Shown: piece after piece, positions 1 through 5,208 of the stretch
Numbering within the stretch: the first letter of the stretch is position 1
Layout: the number at the start of each line of letters is the position of its first letter
From: Gammaproteobacteria bacterium
Lineage (GTDB): Bacteria; Pseudomonadota; Gammaproteobacteria; SZUA-152
Assembly (NCBI GenBank): GCA_024762755.1
Contig: JANTGX010000179.1
Coordinates: 1 to 5,208 of the forward strand
Length of the DNA stretch: 5,208 bases
Reading direction: 5' to 3'
Made by a program: the position numbers and the translations under genes
Notes under the pieces: generated by a model
Seen by the model: only the letters and a program-made list of their open reading frames with translations
Database searches by the model: none
What the model was told of the DNA's origin: nothing

Positions 1-62
1 TCTTGACGTGCCACCATGACGATTGCTCGATTGGCATCGGCCGCCACCCACCTGGATGGCAA
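1..62 (-). CDS. Possible 5' end of an unidentified gene cut by the window edge
   Basis: Read on the minus strand from a TTG at 62-60, twenty codons run open to the window edge and give a peptide containing WVAADANRAIVMVARQ. The pattern of a tryptophan, a short hydrophobic strand, Ala-Asp and an Arg-Ala pair resembles the N-terminal strand of the 'host attachment' (PF10116-like) family, in which WVVVADxxRARIF-type starts are common; that comparison is from memory and rests on very few residues. Against it: I see no Shine-Dalgarno sequence before the TTG, the only in-frame alternative start upstream of the motif is missing (a TGA lies at about 93-91), and another minus frame is also open here from an ATG at 122. 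It would be transcribed in the same direction as epmA but beyond that operon's terminator, so it would need its own promoter. Treat as a guess. Confidence 0.25.
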   Translation of the reverse strand, partial: MPSRWVAADANRAIVMVARQ

Positions 63-151
63 GACCCATGAAGGTTCTTGAACAGGCCGTCAGCAAAATA
101 CAGGCCAGCCTCGTGCCGCATGAAAAATAAGTCTTTCAATTCATCGGCTTG

Positions 152-188
152 AAAAAATCGCCGAGCACCCACTCTGCGTACCCGGCGA
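152..188 (-). terminator. Intrinsic terminator of the efp-epmA operon
   Basis: On the minus strand the arms 188-178 and 168-158 form an 11-base-pair stem (six consecutive Watson-Crick pairs at the base, TCGCCG with CGGCGA, then pairs that include two G-T wobbles) around a 9-base loop at 177-169. It is followed at once by six T residues (plus-strand A152-157). The hairpin begins 42 bases past the epmA stop codon. Stem, spacing and U-tract all fit a Rho-independent terminator reading in the epmA direction. On the plus strand the hairpin is not followed by a T-run, so it should act mainly in one direction. Confidence 0.85.
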
Positions 189-230
189 ATACTGTAAATT
201 TTTCCGACAAGGGGCAGTCTAGAGCCATGT

Positions 231-1208
231 TCAGGCGCGTGATATAGGGAAGGCTATGGACGCCGACAGGCACTTATCGGGATCGGACATCAGGAGCAGC
301 CGATCCAGGCCCAGGGCGACCCCGGCGCAATCCGGCAAACCGGCGGCCAGGGCCTGGAGCAGGCGCTCGTCCATGGCCACCTCCGCCAGCCCCAGTTCGC
401 GGCGTCGGGCATTGTCCGCTGTGAAACGCCGTCGCTGCTGCTGCGCATCACTGAGTTCATGAAAACCATTCGCCAGCTCCACCCCCCGCCAGATGAGTTC
501 GAAGCGTTCGGCCACGGGTGGCTCGCCGGGGGCGATCCGCGCCAGAGCGGCCTGTGAGGCGGGGTAGTGATAGACGAAACACGGTGCATCGAGGCCCAGC
601 TGCGGCTGGATGCAGTGGCTCATGAGCAGATCCAACCAGCCATCGCGATCCAGTCCGTCCACGCCGGCCAAGGAGGGATGCGCCTGGGCCAGACGCCGCA
701 GTTCGGCCCATGTTGCGCGGTGGGGATCCACCGCCAGATGCGTCTCGAACAACTCGGCATAGGTCCACCGCTCGGCCTTCGCCGGTGGCTCCTCACAGAC
801 GGCGGCCAGCAGGGCCTCCACCTCGTCCATCAGACGGTGATGGTCGTAGCCGGGCCGATACCATTCCAGGAGGGTGAACTCGGGATTGTGCAGGCAACCG
901 GCCTCGCCCTGGCGGAAGGCCTTGCAGACCTGAAAGATGGGGCCGCTGCCCGCGGCCAGCAGACGCTTCATGGGGAATTCGGGTGAGGTAGCGAGGTACA
1001 GGCGACGATCGCCGCCGGGACCCGAGTAGTGGGTGACGAAACTCTCTATCTGTGGATCGGTGGTGCCGGCGACGGAGAGCAGCGGGGTCTCCACCTCCAA
1101 TACCTCCCGCTCGGCGAAGAAGATCCGCAGGCGGCGCAGCAGTGCCGCGCGGGCCTGCAGGGCGGCCAGGGAGGCAGTGGGTCGCCAGTCGGCATCCGCA
1201 ACGCTCAC
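231..1208 (-). CDS. epmA: EF-P--(R)-beta-lysine ligase EpmA (PoxA/GenX/YjeA)
   Basis: This enzyme uses ATP to activate (R)-beta-lysine and attaches it to the epsilon-amino group of Lys34 of elongation factor P in the cytoplasm. At 325 residues it equals the length of E. coli EpmA and consists only of a class II lysyl-tRNA synthetase catalytic core; the N-terminal anticodon-binding OB domain of LysRS is absent. Visible signatures are motif 1 around VLEVETP (36-42), motif 2 from FRQGEAG through HNPEFTLLEWYRP (98-119), the VELANGFHEL substrate-pocket stretch (243-252) and motif 3 GVALGLDRLL (296-305). Ala298, which sits where true LysRS enzymes have Gly and is linked to beta-lysine preference, is kept. 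The start is GTG at 1208-1206; no in-frame ATG fits. It follows efp by 10 bases, with an AAGGAG ribosome site inside the last efp codons, so the two are surely cotranscribed, and a terminator follows. Identification by family similarity is firm. Confidence 0.96.
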   Translation of the reverse strand: MSVADADWRPTASLAALQARAALLRRLRIFFAEREVLEVETPLLSVAGTTDPQIESFVTHYSGPGGDRRLYLATSPEFPMKRLLAAGSGPIFQVCKAFRQGEAGCLHNPEFTLLEWYRPGYDHHRLMDEVEALLAAVCEEPPAKAERWTYAELFETHLAVDPHRATWAELRRLAQAHPSLAGVDGLDRDGWLDLLMSHCIQPQLGLDAPCFVYHYPASQAALARIAPGEPPVAERFELIWRGVELANGFHELSDAQQQRRRFTADNARRRELGLAEVAMDERLLQALAAGLPDCAGVALGLDRLLLMSDPDKCLSASIAFPISRA

Positions 1209-1218
1209 GCGGGGTCGA

Positions 1219-1788
1219 TCACTCCTTCACGCGGCCGACGTATTCGCCGCTACGGGTGTCCACCTTGATCAGCTCACCGTTCTCGATGAACAGCGGTACG
1301 CGCACCACGGCACCGGTCTCCAGGGTGGCCGGTTTGCCGCCGCCGGAGGCCGTGTCACCACGCACGCCGGGGTCCGTCTCGACGATGCGCAATTCGACGA
1401 AATTGGGCGGTACCACGTCGATGGGCCGGTCGTTCCACAGGGTGACAGTGCACATGTCCTGCTCTTTCAGCCACTTGGCGGCGTCACCCACGGCGCTGGC
1501 ATCGGCGGCCACCTGCTCGAAGGTATTCGGGTCCATGAAGTACCAGAACTCACCATCGTTGTAGAGATACTGTAGATCCGTGTCCATCACGTCGGCGCCG
1601 GGCAGGCTCTCACCGGACTTGAAGGTGCGTTCCATCACGCGGCCGGTGAGCAGATTGCGCAGTTTGACCCGGGCGAAGGCCTGACCCTTGCCGGGCTTGA
1701 CGAAATCACACTCGATGATGCTGCAAGGATCGTTGTCGATCATGACCTTGAGGCCGGACCGAAATTCATTGGTTGCAAAAGTAGCCAT
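1219..1788 (-). CDS. efp: Translation elongation factor P (EF-P)
   Basis: EF-P binds the ribosome between the P and E sites and promotes peptide bond formation at polyproline stretches. The protein of 189 residues is one longer than the E. coli protein (188) and follows it almost throughout: N-terminal KOW-like domain (about 1-62), central OB domain (about 65-126) and C-terminal OB domain (about 129-189) with the family signature DTRSGEYVGRV near the end. The modification loop reads FVKPGKGQAF (29-38), putting Lys34 exactly where EpmA adds beta-lysine. I chose the ATG at 1788-1786 because it matches the family N-terminus (MATFATNEF) and has a GAGG ribosome site 5 bases upstream (1797-1794); an in-frame ATG at 1827 would add 13 residues foreign to the family. 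First gene of the efp-epmA operon, divergent from epmB, with a good candidate promoter at 1843-1872. Confidence 0.97.
   Translation of the reverse strand: MATFATNEFRSGLKVMIDNDPCSIIECDFVKPGKGQAFARVKLRNLLTGRVMERTFKSGESLPGADVMDTDLQYLYNDGEFWYFMDPNTFEQVAADASAVGDAAKWLKEQDMCTVTLWNDRPIDVVPPNFVELRIVETDPGVRGDTASGGGKPATLETGAVVRVPLFIENGELIKVDTRSGEYVGRVKE
1222..1227 (-). promoter_or_regulatory. Ribosome binding site for epmA inside the efp 3' end
   Basis: On the minus strand AAGGAG is formed by the last two sense codons of efp (Lys-Glu), directly before its TGA stop. It is a near-perfect Shine-Dalgarno sequence, but 14 bases (TGA plus the 10-base gap plus one) separate it from the GTG start of epmA, which is longer than usual. 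This supports translational coupling: ribosomes ending efp translation stop over the epmA initiation region. No better site lies nearer to the GTG. Confidence 0.6.
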
Positions 1789-1842
1789 CTCAACCTCGTT
1801 CTGGGACCATGGCGTGCCACTCCGCACACCCGAAAACGCGCA

Positions 1843-1872
1843 ATGATACCGTCAACCACCCGCCATTGTCAG
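1843..1872 (-). promoter_or_regulatory. Candidate sigma70-type promoter of efp-epmA, overlapping the epmB start
   Basis: On the minus strand a -35 hexamer CTGACA (1872-1867, five of six consensus bases) is followed after 18 bases by a -10 hexamer TATCAT (1848-1843, five of six). Transcription would begin near 1836 and leave a leader of roughly 48 bases carrying the GAGG ribosome site of efp. The whole promoter lies inside the first ten codons of the divergent gene epmB, and the -10 element includes the epmB ATG. It was found by eye; the start site has not been measured. Confidence 0.6.
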
Positions 1873-2883
1873 GCCGACGACTGGAAAAGCCTCCTCGCCA
1901 GTTCGATCCGCGATCCGCAGGTGCTGCTAGATGCCCTAGACCTCGACCCGGCCCGGCTGCCGGAACCCCTCGATCCCTCGCCTGCGTTTCCCCTGCGGGT
2001 GCCCTTGCCCTTCCTCGCCCGCATGCGCCGCGGCGATGCCCGCGACCCCCTGCTGCGCCAAGTCTTGGGGCTGCGGCGCGAGCGCGAGCCGAGCCTGGAT
2101 TTCGTCCACGACCCGGTGGGCGATGCCGCCGCCGCGGCCCGTCCCGGCCTGTTGCACAAATACCGGGGGCGGGCCCTGATCATCACCACCGGCGCCTGCC
2201 CGGTGCACTGCCGCTATTGTTTCCGCCGCCACTTTCCCTATGCCGAGGCACGCGCCGCCGATGGCCAGTGGCGGGAGACCCTGGCCCACCTGGCCGACGA
2301 CCCCAGCATCCACGAGGTGATCCTCAGCGGCGGAGACCCCCTGAGCCTGGACACCGAGCGCCTGCACCGACTCACCGATGGCCTGCGTCGCATCCCCCAC
2401 CTGCGCCGCCTGCGCCTGCACACGCGCATGCCCGTGGTGCTGCCGCAGCGGGTGGACGATGCCTTGCTGGACTGGCTGTCTGGACTGCCCTGGCCGGTGG
2501 CCATGGTGATCCACGCCAATCACGTCAACGAATTCGATACGTCACTGCGCGAGGCTCTCGGCCGCTGCCGGCAGGCCGGCGTCAGCCTGCTCAACCAGTC
2601 GGTGCTGTTGCAAGGGGTGAATGATTCAGAAGATGACCTTGCCGCACTCAGCGAGGCCCTGTTCGACGCCGGTGTGATGCCCTACTACCTGCACCTGCTC
2701 GACCGCGTGCAGGGTGCCGCCCACTTCGAGGTCGCCGAACCCCACGCCCGCCGCCTGGTCGATGGACTGCGCCGGCGCCTGCCGGGCTATCTGGTGCCCC
2801 GACTGGTGCGGGAGACGGCCGGTGCACCCTACAAACAACTGGCGGATGTCCCCCTGCACCCGGCGCCCGCCACGGACCCGTGA
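1843..2883 (+). CDS. epmB: EF-P lysine 2,3-aminomutase EpmB (YjeK), radical SAM
   Basis: EpmB moves the alpha-amino group of L-lysine to the beta carbon, giving (R)-beta-lysine for EpmA, using a [4Fe-4S] cluster, S-adenosylmethionine and pyridoxal phosphate. The 346-residue product is close to the length of E. coli YjeK and shows the radical SAM cysteines in CX3CX2C form (Cys119, Cys123, Cys126, within TGACPVHCRYCFRRHFPYAE), the SAM-binding GGDPL (163-167), LNQSVLL (249-255) and the family block FDAGVMPYYLHLLDRVQGAAHF (274-295). Lys331 in GAPYK is the likely Schiff-base lysine for PLP. The C-terminal tetramerisation part of clostridial lysine aminomutases is absent, as in other EpmB proteins. 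ATG 1843 is the first in-frame start and aligns with the E. coli N-terminus, but no Shine-Dalgarno sequence precedes it (GAAAACGCGC), suggesting weak or leaderless initiation. It is divergent from efp by 54 bases. The gene is visibly more GC-rich than the surrounding intergenic DNA. Confidence 0.95.
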   Translation: MIPSTTRHCQADDWKSLLASSIRDPQVLLDALDLDPARLPEPLDPSPAFPLRVPLPFLARMRRGDARDPLLRQVLGLRREREPSLDFVHDPVGDAAAAARPGLLHKYRGRALIITTGACPVHCRYCFRRHFPYAEARAADGQWRETLAHLADDPSIHEVILSGGDPLSLDTERLHRLTDGLRRIPHLRRLRLHTRMPVVLPQRVDDALLDWLSGLPWPVAMVIHANHVNEFDTSLREALGRCRQAGVSLLNQSVLLQGVNDSEDDLAALSEALFDAGVMPYYLHLLDRVQGAAHFEVAEPHARRLVDGLRRRLPGYLVPRLVRETAGAPYKQLADVPLHPAPATDP

Positions 2884-3222
2884 GGCGCCACCCCTATCCA
2901 GCCCTACCACCGGCAAGAGGCAGCAAGGCTGCGCGACAGCGCCCACAAGCCGTTGATTCCTCGACGGAGATGACATCATACCCTTGTGCGAGAGGCCTCG
3001 GGCGGATCCTGCACGCAATAGCGGACACGGCCCGAACCCCTCACTTCAGGCAGTGGCTAAAGGGGACGGCGAGGATTGCCGACACAGGAGGGTAGAAGGA
3101 TCGACACCCAGGGGTAAAATGCCCCGGCATATGGTGTTTCGGCGGCAGCAAAGTATACTTTCTGCTCATATCTCTCGGCGCTATAACCAGATCGGATTAT
3201 CCTCAAAGGCAGGCACACACAC
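2884..3222 (+). other. Intergenic region without a convincing gene
   Basis: This 339-base gap separates epmB from the next plus-strand gene. I see no tRNA, no family-like peptide and no T-tract hairpin, so the way epmB transcription ends is not apparent; a small perfect hairpin at 2920-2932 (GCAGC, loop AAG, GCTGC) lacks the T-run. A short GGGG/CCCC inverted repeat lies at 3111-3125. Base composition falls and becomes more A/T-rich toward 3110-3205, where several -10-like hexamers occur (TAAAAT 3115, TATACT 3154, TATAAC 3182), none with a good -35 partner. The regulatory region of the 3223 gene must be here. Confidence 0.6.
3145..3165. promoter_or_regulatory. Near-perfect palindrome upstream of the PilZ-like gene (possible operator or promoter element)
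   Basis: The core AAAGTATACTTT (3150-3161) is a perfect 12-base palindrome. Outside it, GCAG (3145-3148) pairs with CTGC (3162-3165) after one unpaired C at 3149, making ten-base arms in all. The centre contains TATACT (3154-3159), five of six -10 consensus bases, but the hexamers at the matching -35 distance are poor (for example ATGGTG at 3131). The site lies 57 bases before the GTG of the next gene. A dimeric regulator site covering a promoter, or a promoter that needs an activator, would both fit; neither is shown. Confidence 0.35.
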
Positions 3223-5070
3223 GTGGCAGAAAATTCACTCGAGGGGCTGTTGAGCATTCCGCAACAAATGCCTCCGCAAAGTGGTTCCTTCGATACCCGT
3301 CCCAAACGGGTGGAGGCCTGGGTGGCCTCATTACCCATGGCCAATGTCGGTGAGAGCGCCCGCCGCCTCTACACTGCACTGCGGGAGCTGAACCGGCTGC
3401 AGGTGTCACCGCAGGACCGGCTCAAAAACCTCGAGATCCTGCGCACCCCGCACTATCACATCGCCGAGGCCCTGAAACGCCACTATATCAACCAGCCCCT
3501 GCCCCTCTCGCCCAAGAACCACAAGGTCGCCGAGCTCGCCATCCAGCTCAACAATGAGATGGCCATCGGCTACAAGTCGGTCATCGAAGACACCCTCGGG
3601 CGCGGCGGCTTCAGTCGTCTCAAGGCCAAGACATTGACCGTCGCCGTGCACCGCGCCATCCGCTATCTGAGTAACGTCCTGCTCGGCGCCTACCAGCTCT
3701 ATATCCATCACCCTGAGAATACCTGGCTGGAACTCAACCGGCTCTACTTGTTCGCCGAAGAACACGATCTGCAGCGCAAGATGGTCAAGGATCACGTAGT
3801 CGACGAGGCCCTGCTCGACAGCACCATCGCCGACAACTACAAACAGATCCTGCTCCTCGCCCTGGCCAATCCCTACCGCCTGCGCCAACCCATCATGGAG
3901 GCCGTCTACCTGGCCCTGCGCGACTGGGCGCCGCATTGTCATATCCAGCCCTTCACGCCCTGTACGGCCGGCGAGTCCTGCACCTCCATCAACTTCAATA
4001 CCGATGCCGCCCCCGGCTTCTTCGCCGAAGACAGCTGCGCCGACCCGCAGCGCTGCCGGCGCATCGACACCAGCGATCTCACCCGCATCGTTGGTGAGCA
4101 CATGTTACCCAACGGCAACGACGGCATTCCTCAAGAAGTGTTGCAACGCCTCATCCAGGCCTGGAGCGGCAAGTCGCACCGTGCCTTCTCACGCACACCG
4201 CGCAATGACGACATTCCCATCACCCTGGGCCTGAGCGCTACTCATCACTACATCGACGAGGTGCTGCGCCCCCTGCGCGCCGGCTCACGCAGCCTGTGCG
4301 CCGGCACCATCGACAAGATCCACTTGGCGCAACCGGTGCTCGGCAACCCGGACGACAGCATGGAACTGGACCGTCCGGCCATGTACACCAGCACGCCGGT
4401 GTTCGGCATCAGCAACCTCGACGACCACACACCGGACGTATGGGACCCCGACTACACCTACCGCGTGAGCAACCCCATGTACAGCATGACCGCACGCAGC
4501 GAGGACGACCAACGGCGCAAGGAGGCCCTGTTCAACCCGGTCAGCTGCACGAGCATCAATGAGAGCGCCGGTGGCTACAGCCTGCTCGGCCGTCTGCAAT
4601 ACGACGCCGACTCGCGCCGCGTACAGGTGGGCGAGCTGGTGGGGCTGAACGAATCGGGCAGCGACGACGGCCAGTTCTCCATCGGCGTCATCCGTCGCAT
4701 CAAGAGCTGGAACGACGGCCTGGAGCTGGGCATCCAGAAGCTGGCCCCTTGTGCCGAGGCCATCGCCACCGCCGCGCCACCCAAAGACGGTGAAGAAAAG
4801 AAATACAACCGAAGTCTGATCCTGCCCGAACTGAACGGTATCGATCAGCCGGCCACCATCATCACCCACGCCTGGCAGCGTGAGGGCGACCGTTTGATCA
4901 CCAATATCCACGGACAAAAGGCCATGATCGAACTCACCCGCATGATGGAGAGCACCGGCGTCTTCGCCCAATTCCAGTTCCGCGTGCTGGACGAAGACGA
5001 CGTTTCCGACCACAGCAGTACGGGCAACGACAGCGGCGATGAATTCGCCGCGGTGTGGTCCAGCCTCTAA
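3223..5070 (+). CDS. Uncharacterised protein with degenerate PilZ-like C-terminal domain, in an operon with a fimX-like gene
   Basis: I do not recognise a named family. The 615-residue product has no signal peptide or membrane segment and is probably cytoplasmic. Residues 40-235 look all-helical. A cysteine/histidine cluster follows (H238, C239, H240, C247, C253, C272, C278). Residues about 423-515 read like a PilZ beta-barrel: NESAGG (446-451) fits the NxSxxG motif, then VQVGELVGL (467-475) and FSIGVIRRI to LELGIQKL (485-507) resemble the later strands. A standard RxxxR motif is not evident; only R425, R431 and R432 precede it. The hexapeptide SCTSIN occurs at 252-257 and again at 441-446. 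The end (589-608) is acidic. GTG 3223 is chosen over ATG at codon 16; ribosome-site support is weak (AAAGG, 13 bases away). The next gene starts 44 bases on, FimX-like, which suggests a role in cyclic-di-GMP or type IV pilus control. The function is inferred only. Confidence 0.85.
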   Translation: MAENSLEGLLSIPQQMPPQSGSFDTRPKRVEAWVASLPMANVGESARRLYTALRELNRLQVSPQDRLKNLEILRTPHYHIAEALKRHYINQPLPLSPKNHKVAELAIQLNNEMAIGYKSVIEDTLGRGGFSRLKAKTLTVAVHRAIRYLSNVLLGAYQLYIHHPENTWLELNRLYLFAEEHDLQRKMVKDHVVDEALLDSTIADNYKQILLLALANPYRLRQPIMEAVYLALRDWAPHCHIQPFTPCTAGESCTSINFNTDAAPGFFAEDSCADPQRCRRIDTSDLTRIVGEHMLPNGNDGIPQEVLQRLIQAWSGKSHRAFSRTPRNDDIPITLGLSATHHYIDEVLRPLRAGSRSLCAGTIDKIHLAQPVLGNPDDSMELDRPAMYTSTPVFGISNLDDHTPDVWDPDYTYRVSNPMYSMTARSEDDQRRKEALFNPVSCTSINESAGGYSLLGRLQYDADSRRVQVGELVGLNESGSDDGQFSIGVIRRIKSWNDGLELGIQKLAPCAEAIATAAPPKDGEEKKYNRSLILPELNGIDQPATIITHAWQREGDRLITNIHGQKAMIELTRMMESTGVFAQFQFRVLDEDDVSDHSSTGNDSGDEFAAVWSSL

Positions 5071-5103
5071 CCCACCGCAGCGACGAACCGCCATCGATCA
5101 ATC

Positions 5104-5108
5104 AGGAG
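5104..5108 (+). promoter_or_regulatory. Ribosome binding site that sets the TTG start of the fimX-like gene
   Basis: AGGAG stands six bases before TTG at 5115, an ideal distance. No ATG or GTG lies in frame nearby that would keep the conserved IRPLILEE beginning, so this site decides the rare TTG start. Confidence 0.8.
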
Positions 5109-5114
5109 TAAGCA

Positions 5115-5208
5115 TTGGACAACGGGAATGTCATCCGACCTTTGATCCTCGAGGAGTCCTCCAACGACGCCGAGGCCCTCGCCAGCACCCTGCGTAACGC
5201 CGGTTATG
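5115..5208 (+). CDS. FimX-like protein, N-terminal fragment (cut by window end)
   Basis: Only 31 codons are visible, from a TTG with a strong AGGAG site. The peptide, with VIRPLILEESSNDAEALAS followed by LRNAGY, has the shape of the first strand and helix of a response-regulator receiver domain. It closely resembles the start of Pseudomonas aeruginosa FimX (recalled as IRLLILEDSLNEAERL...FRNAG), a protein with degenerate receiver, PAS, GGDEF and EAL domains that binds cyclic-di-GMP and controls type IV pilus assembly at the cell pole. The acidic pair of a normal receiver (DD) is replaced by Glu-Glu here, in keeping with a receiver that may not be phosphorylated. It follows the PilZ-like gene by 44 bases without a terminator, so the two likely form an operon. 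Other GGDEF/EAL proteins with a receiver start remain possible because the catalytic domains lie outside the window. Confidence 0.65.
   Translation, partial: MDNGNVIRPLILEESSNDAEALASTLRNAGY

Noticed and set aside
68..130. Twenty-codon plus-strand peptide frame beginning ATGAAGGTT
   Set aside because: No ribosome site or family resemblance, and it is too short to support from sequence alone.
134..154. Second inverted repeat (TTTCAA/TTGAAA) next to the epmA terminator
   Set aside because: A weak A/T-rich stem of six pairs with a nine-base loop; it adds nothing to the strong terminator beside it.
1789..1827. N-terminal extension of EF-P by 13 residues from an upstream in-frame ATG
   Set aside because: The extra residues do not resemble any EF-P N-terminus, while the ATG at 1788 matches the family and has a GAGG site at a good distance.
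1809..2624. 271-codon plus-strand open frame overlapping epmB
   Set aside because: It is a proline/arginine/alanine-rich shadow frame created by the GC-rich codons of epmB, which itself has clear family motifs.
2920..2932. Hairpin GCAGC-AAG-GCTGC after epmB as a terminator
   Set aside because: Only five base pairs and no following T-run.
3119..3253. Small plus-strand frame of 44 residues with an AGGGG before its ATG, running into the PilZ-like gene
   Set aside because: No recognisable motif, unselective composition, and it overlaps the start of the 3223 gene in another frame; the AGGGG is part of a chance GGGG/CCCC repeat.
4285..5094. 269-codon minus-strand frame opposite the PilZ-like gene
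   Set aside because: Valine/alanine/glycine-rich antisense shadow typical of a GC-rich coding strand, with no family-like motif.

Overview
The window looks like a chromosomal stretch of a GC-rich gammaproteobacterium. The evidence is a complete EF-P beta-lysylation set (efp, epmA, epmB) that matches the Escherichia coli proteins closely, followed by the start of a protein resembling Pseudomonas FimX. I cannot name the genus. No rRNA, tRNA, CRISPR array, insertion sequence or phage gene was found.

Layout. Positions 1-230 hold a possible edge gene fragment on the minus strand (1-62) and a well-formed intrinsic terminator (152-188) that ends a minus-strand operon. That operon is efp (1788-1219) followed after 10 bases by epmA (1208-231). 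Divergent to it is epmB (1843-2883), only 54 bases from the efp start codon. The best sigma70-type promoter for efp lies inside the beginning of epmB, and its -10 hexamer covers the epmB start codon. A 339-base intergenic region (2884-3222) follows, with no convincing gene but with a near-perfect palindrome about 60 bases before the next gene. From 3223 a second, unrelated plus-strand operon begins: a 615-residue protein with a degenerate PilZ-like domain, then the N-terminus of a FimX-like protein (5115 to the window end).

How the genes work together. EpmB (radical SAM, PLP) converts lysine to (R)-beta-lysine. EpmA (a lysyl-tRNA synthetase paralogue without an anticodon-binding domain) activates it and attaches it to Lys34 of EF-P. 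The modified EF-P relieves ribosome stalling at proline runs. In E. coli efp and epmB are neighbours while epmA lies apart; here substrate protein, ligase and aminomutase are all together.

The second operon probably belongs to cyclic-di-GMP signalling connected to type IV pili or twitching, judged from the FimX-like neighbour and the PilZ-like C-terminal half. The 615-residue protein is the least understood part of the window. It has a helical N-terminal half with no recognised fold, a cysteine/histidine cluster, a hexapeptide (SCTSIN) that occurs twice 189 residues apart, and a PilZ region that keeps the NxSxxG motif but lacks a clear RxxxR motif.
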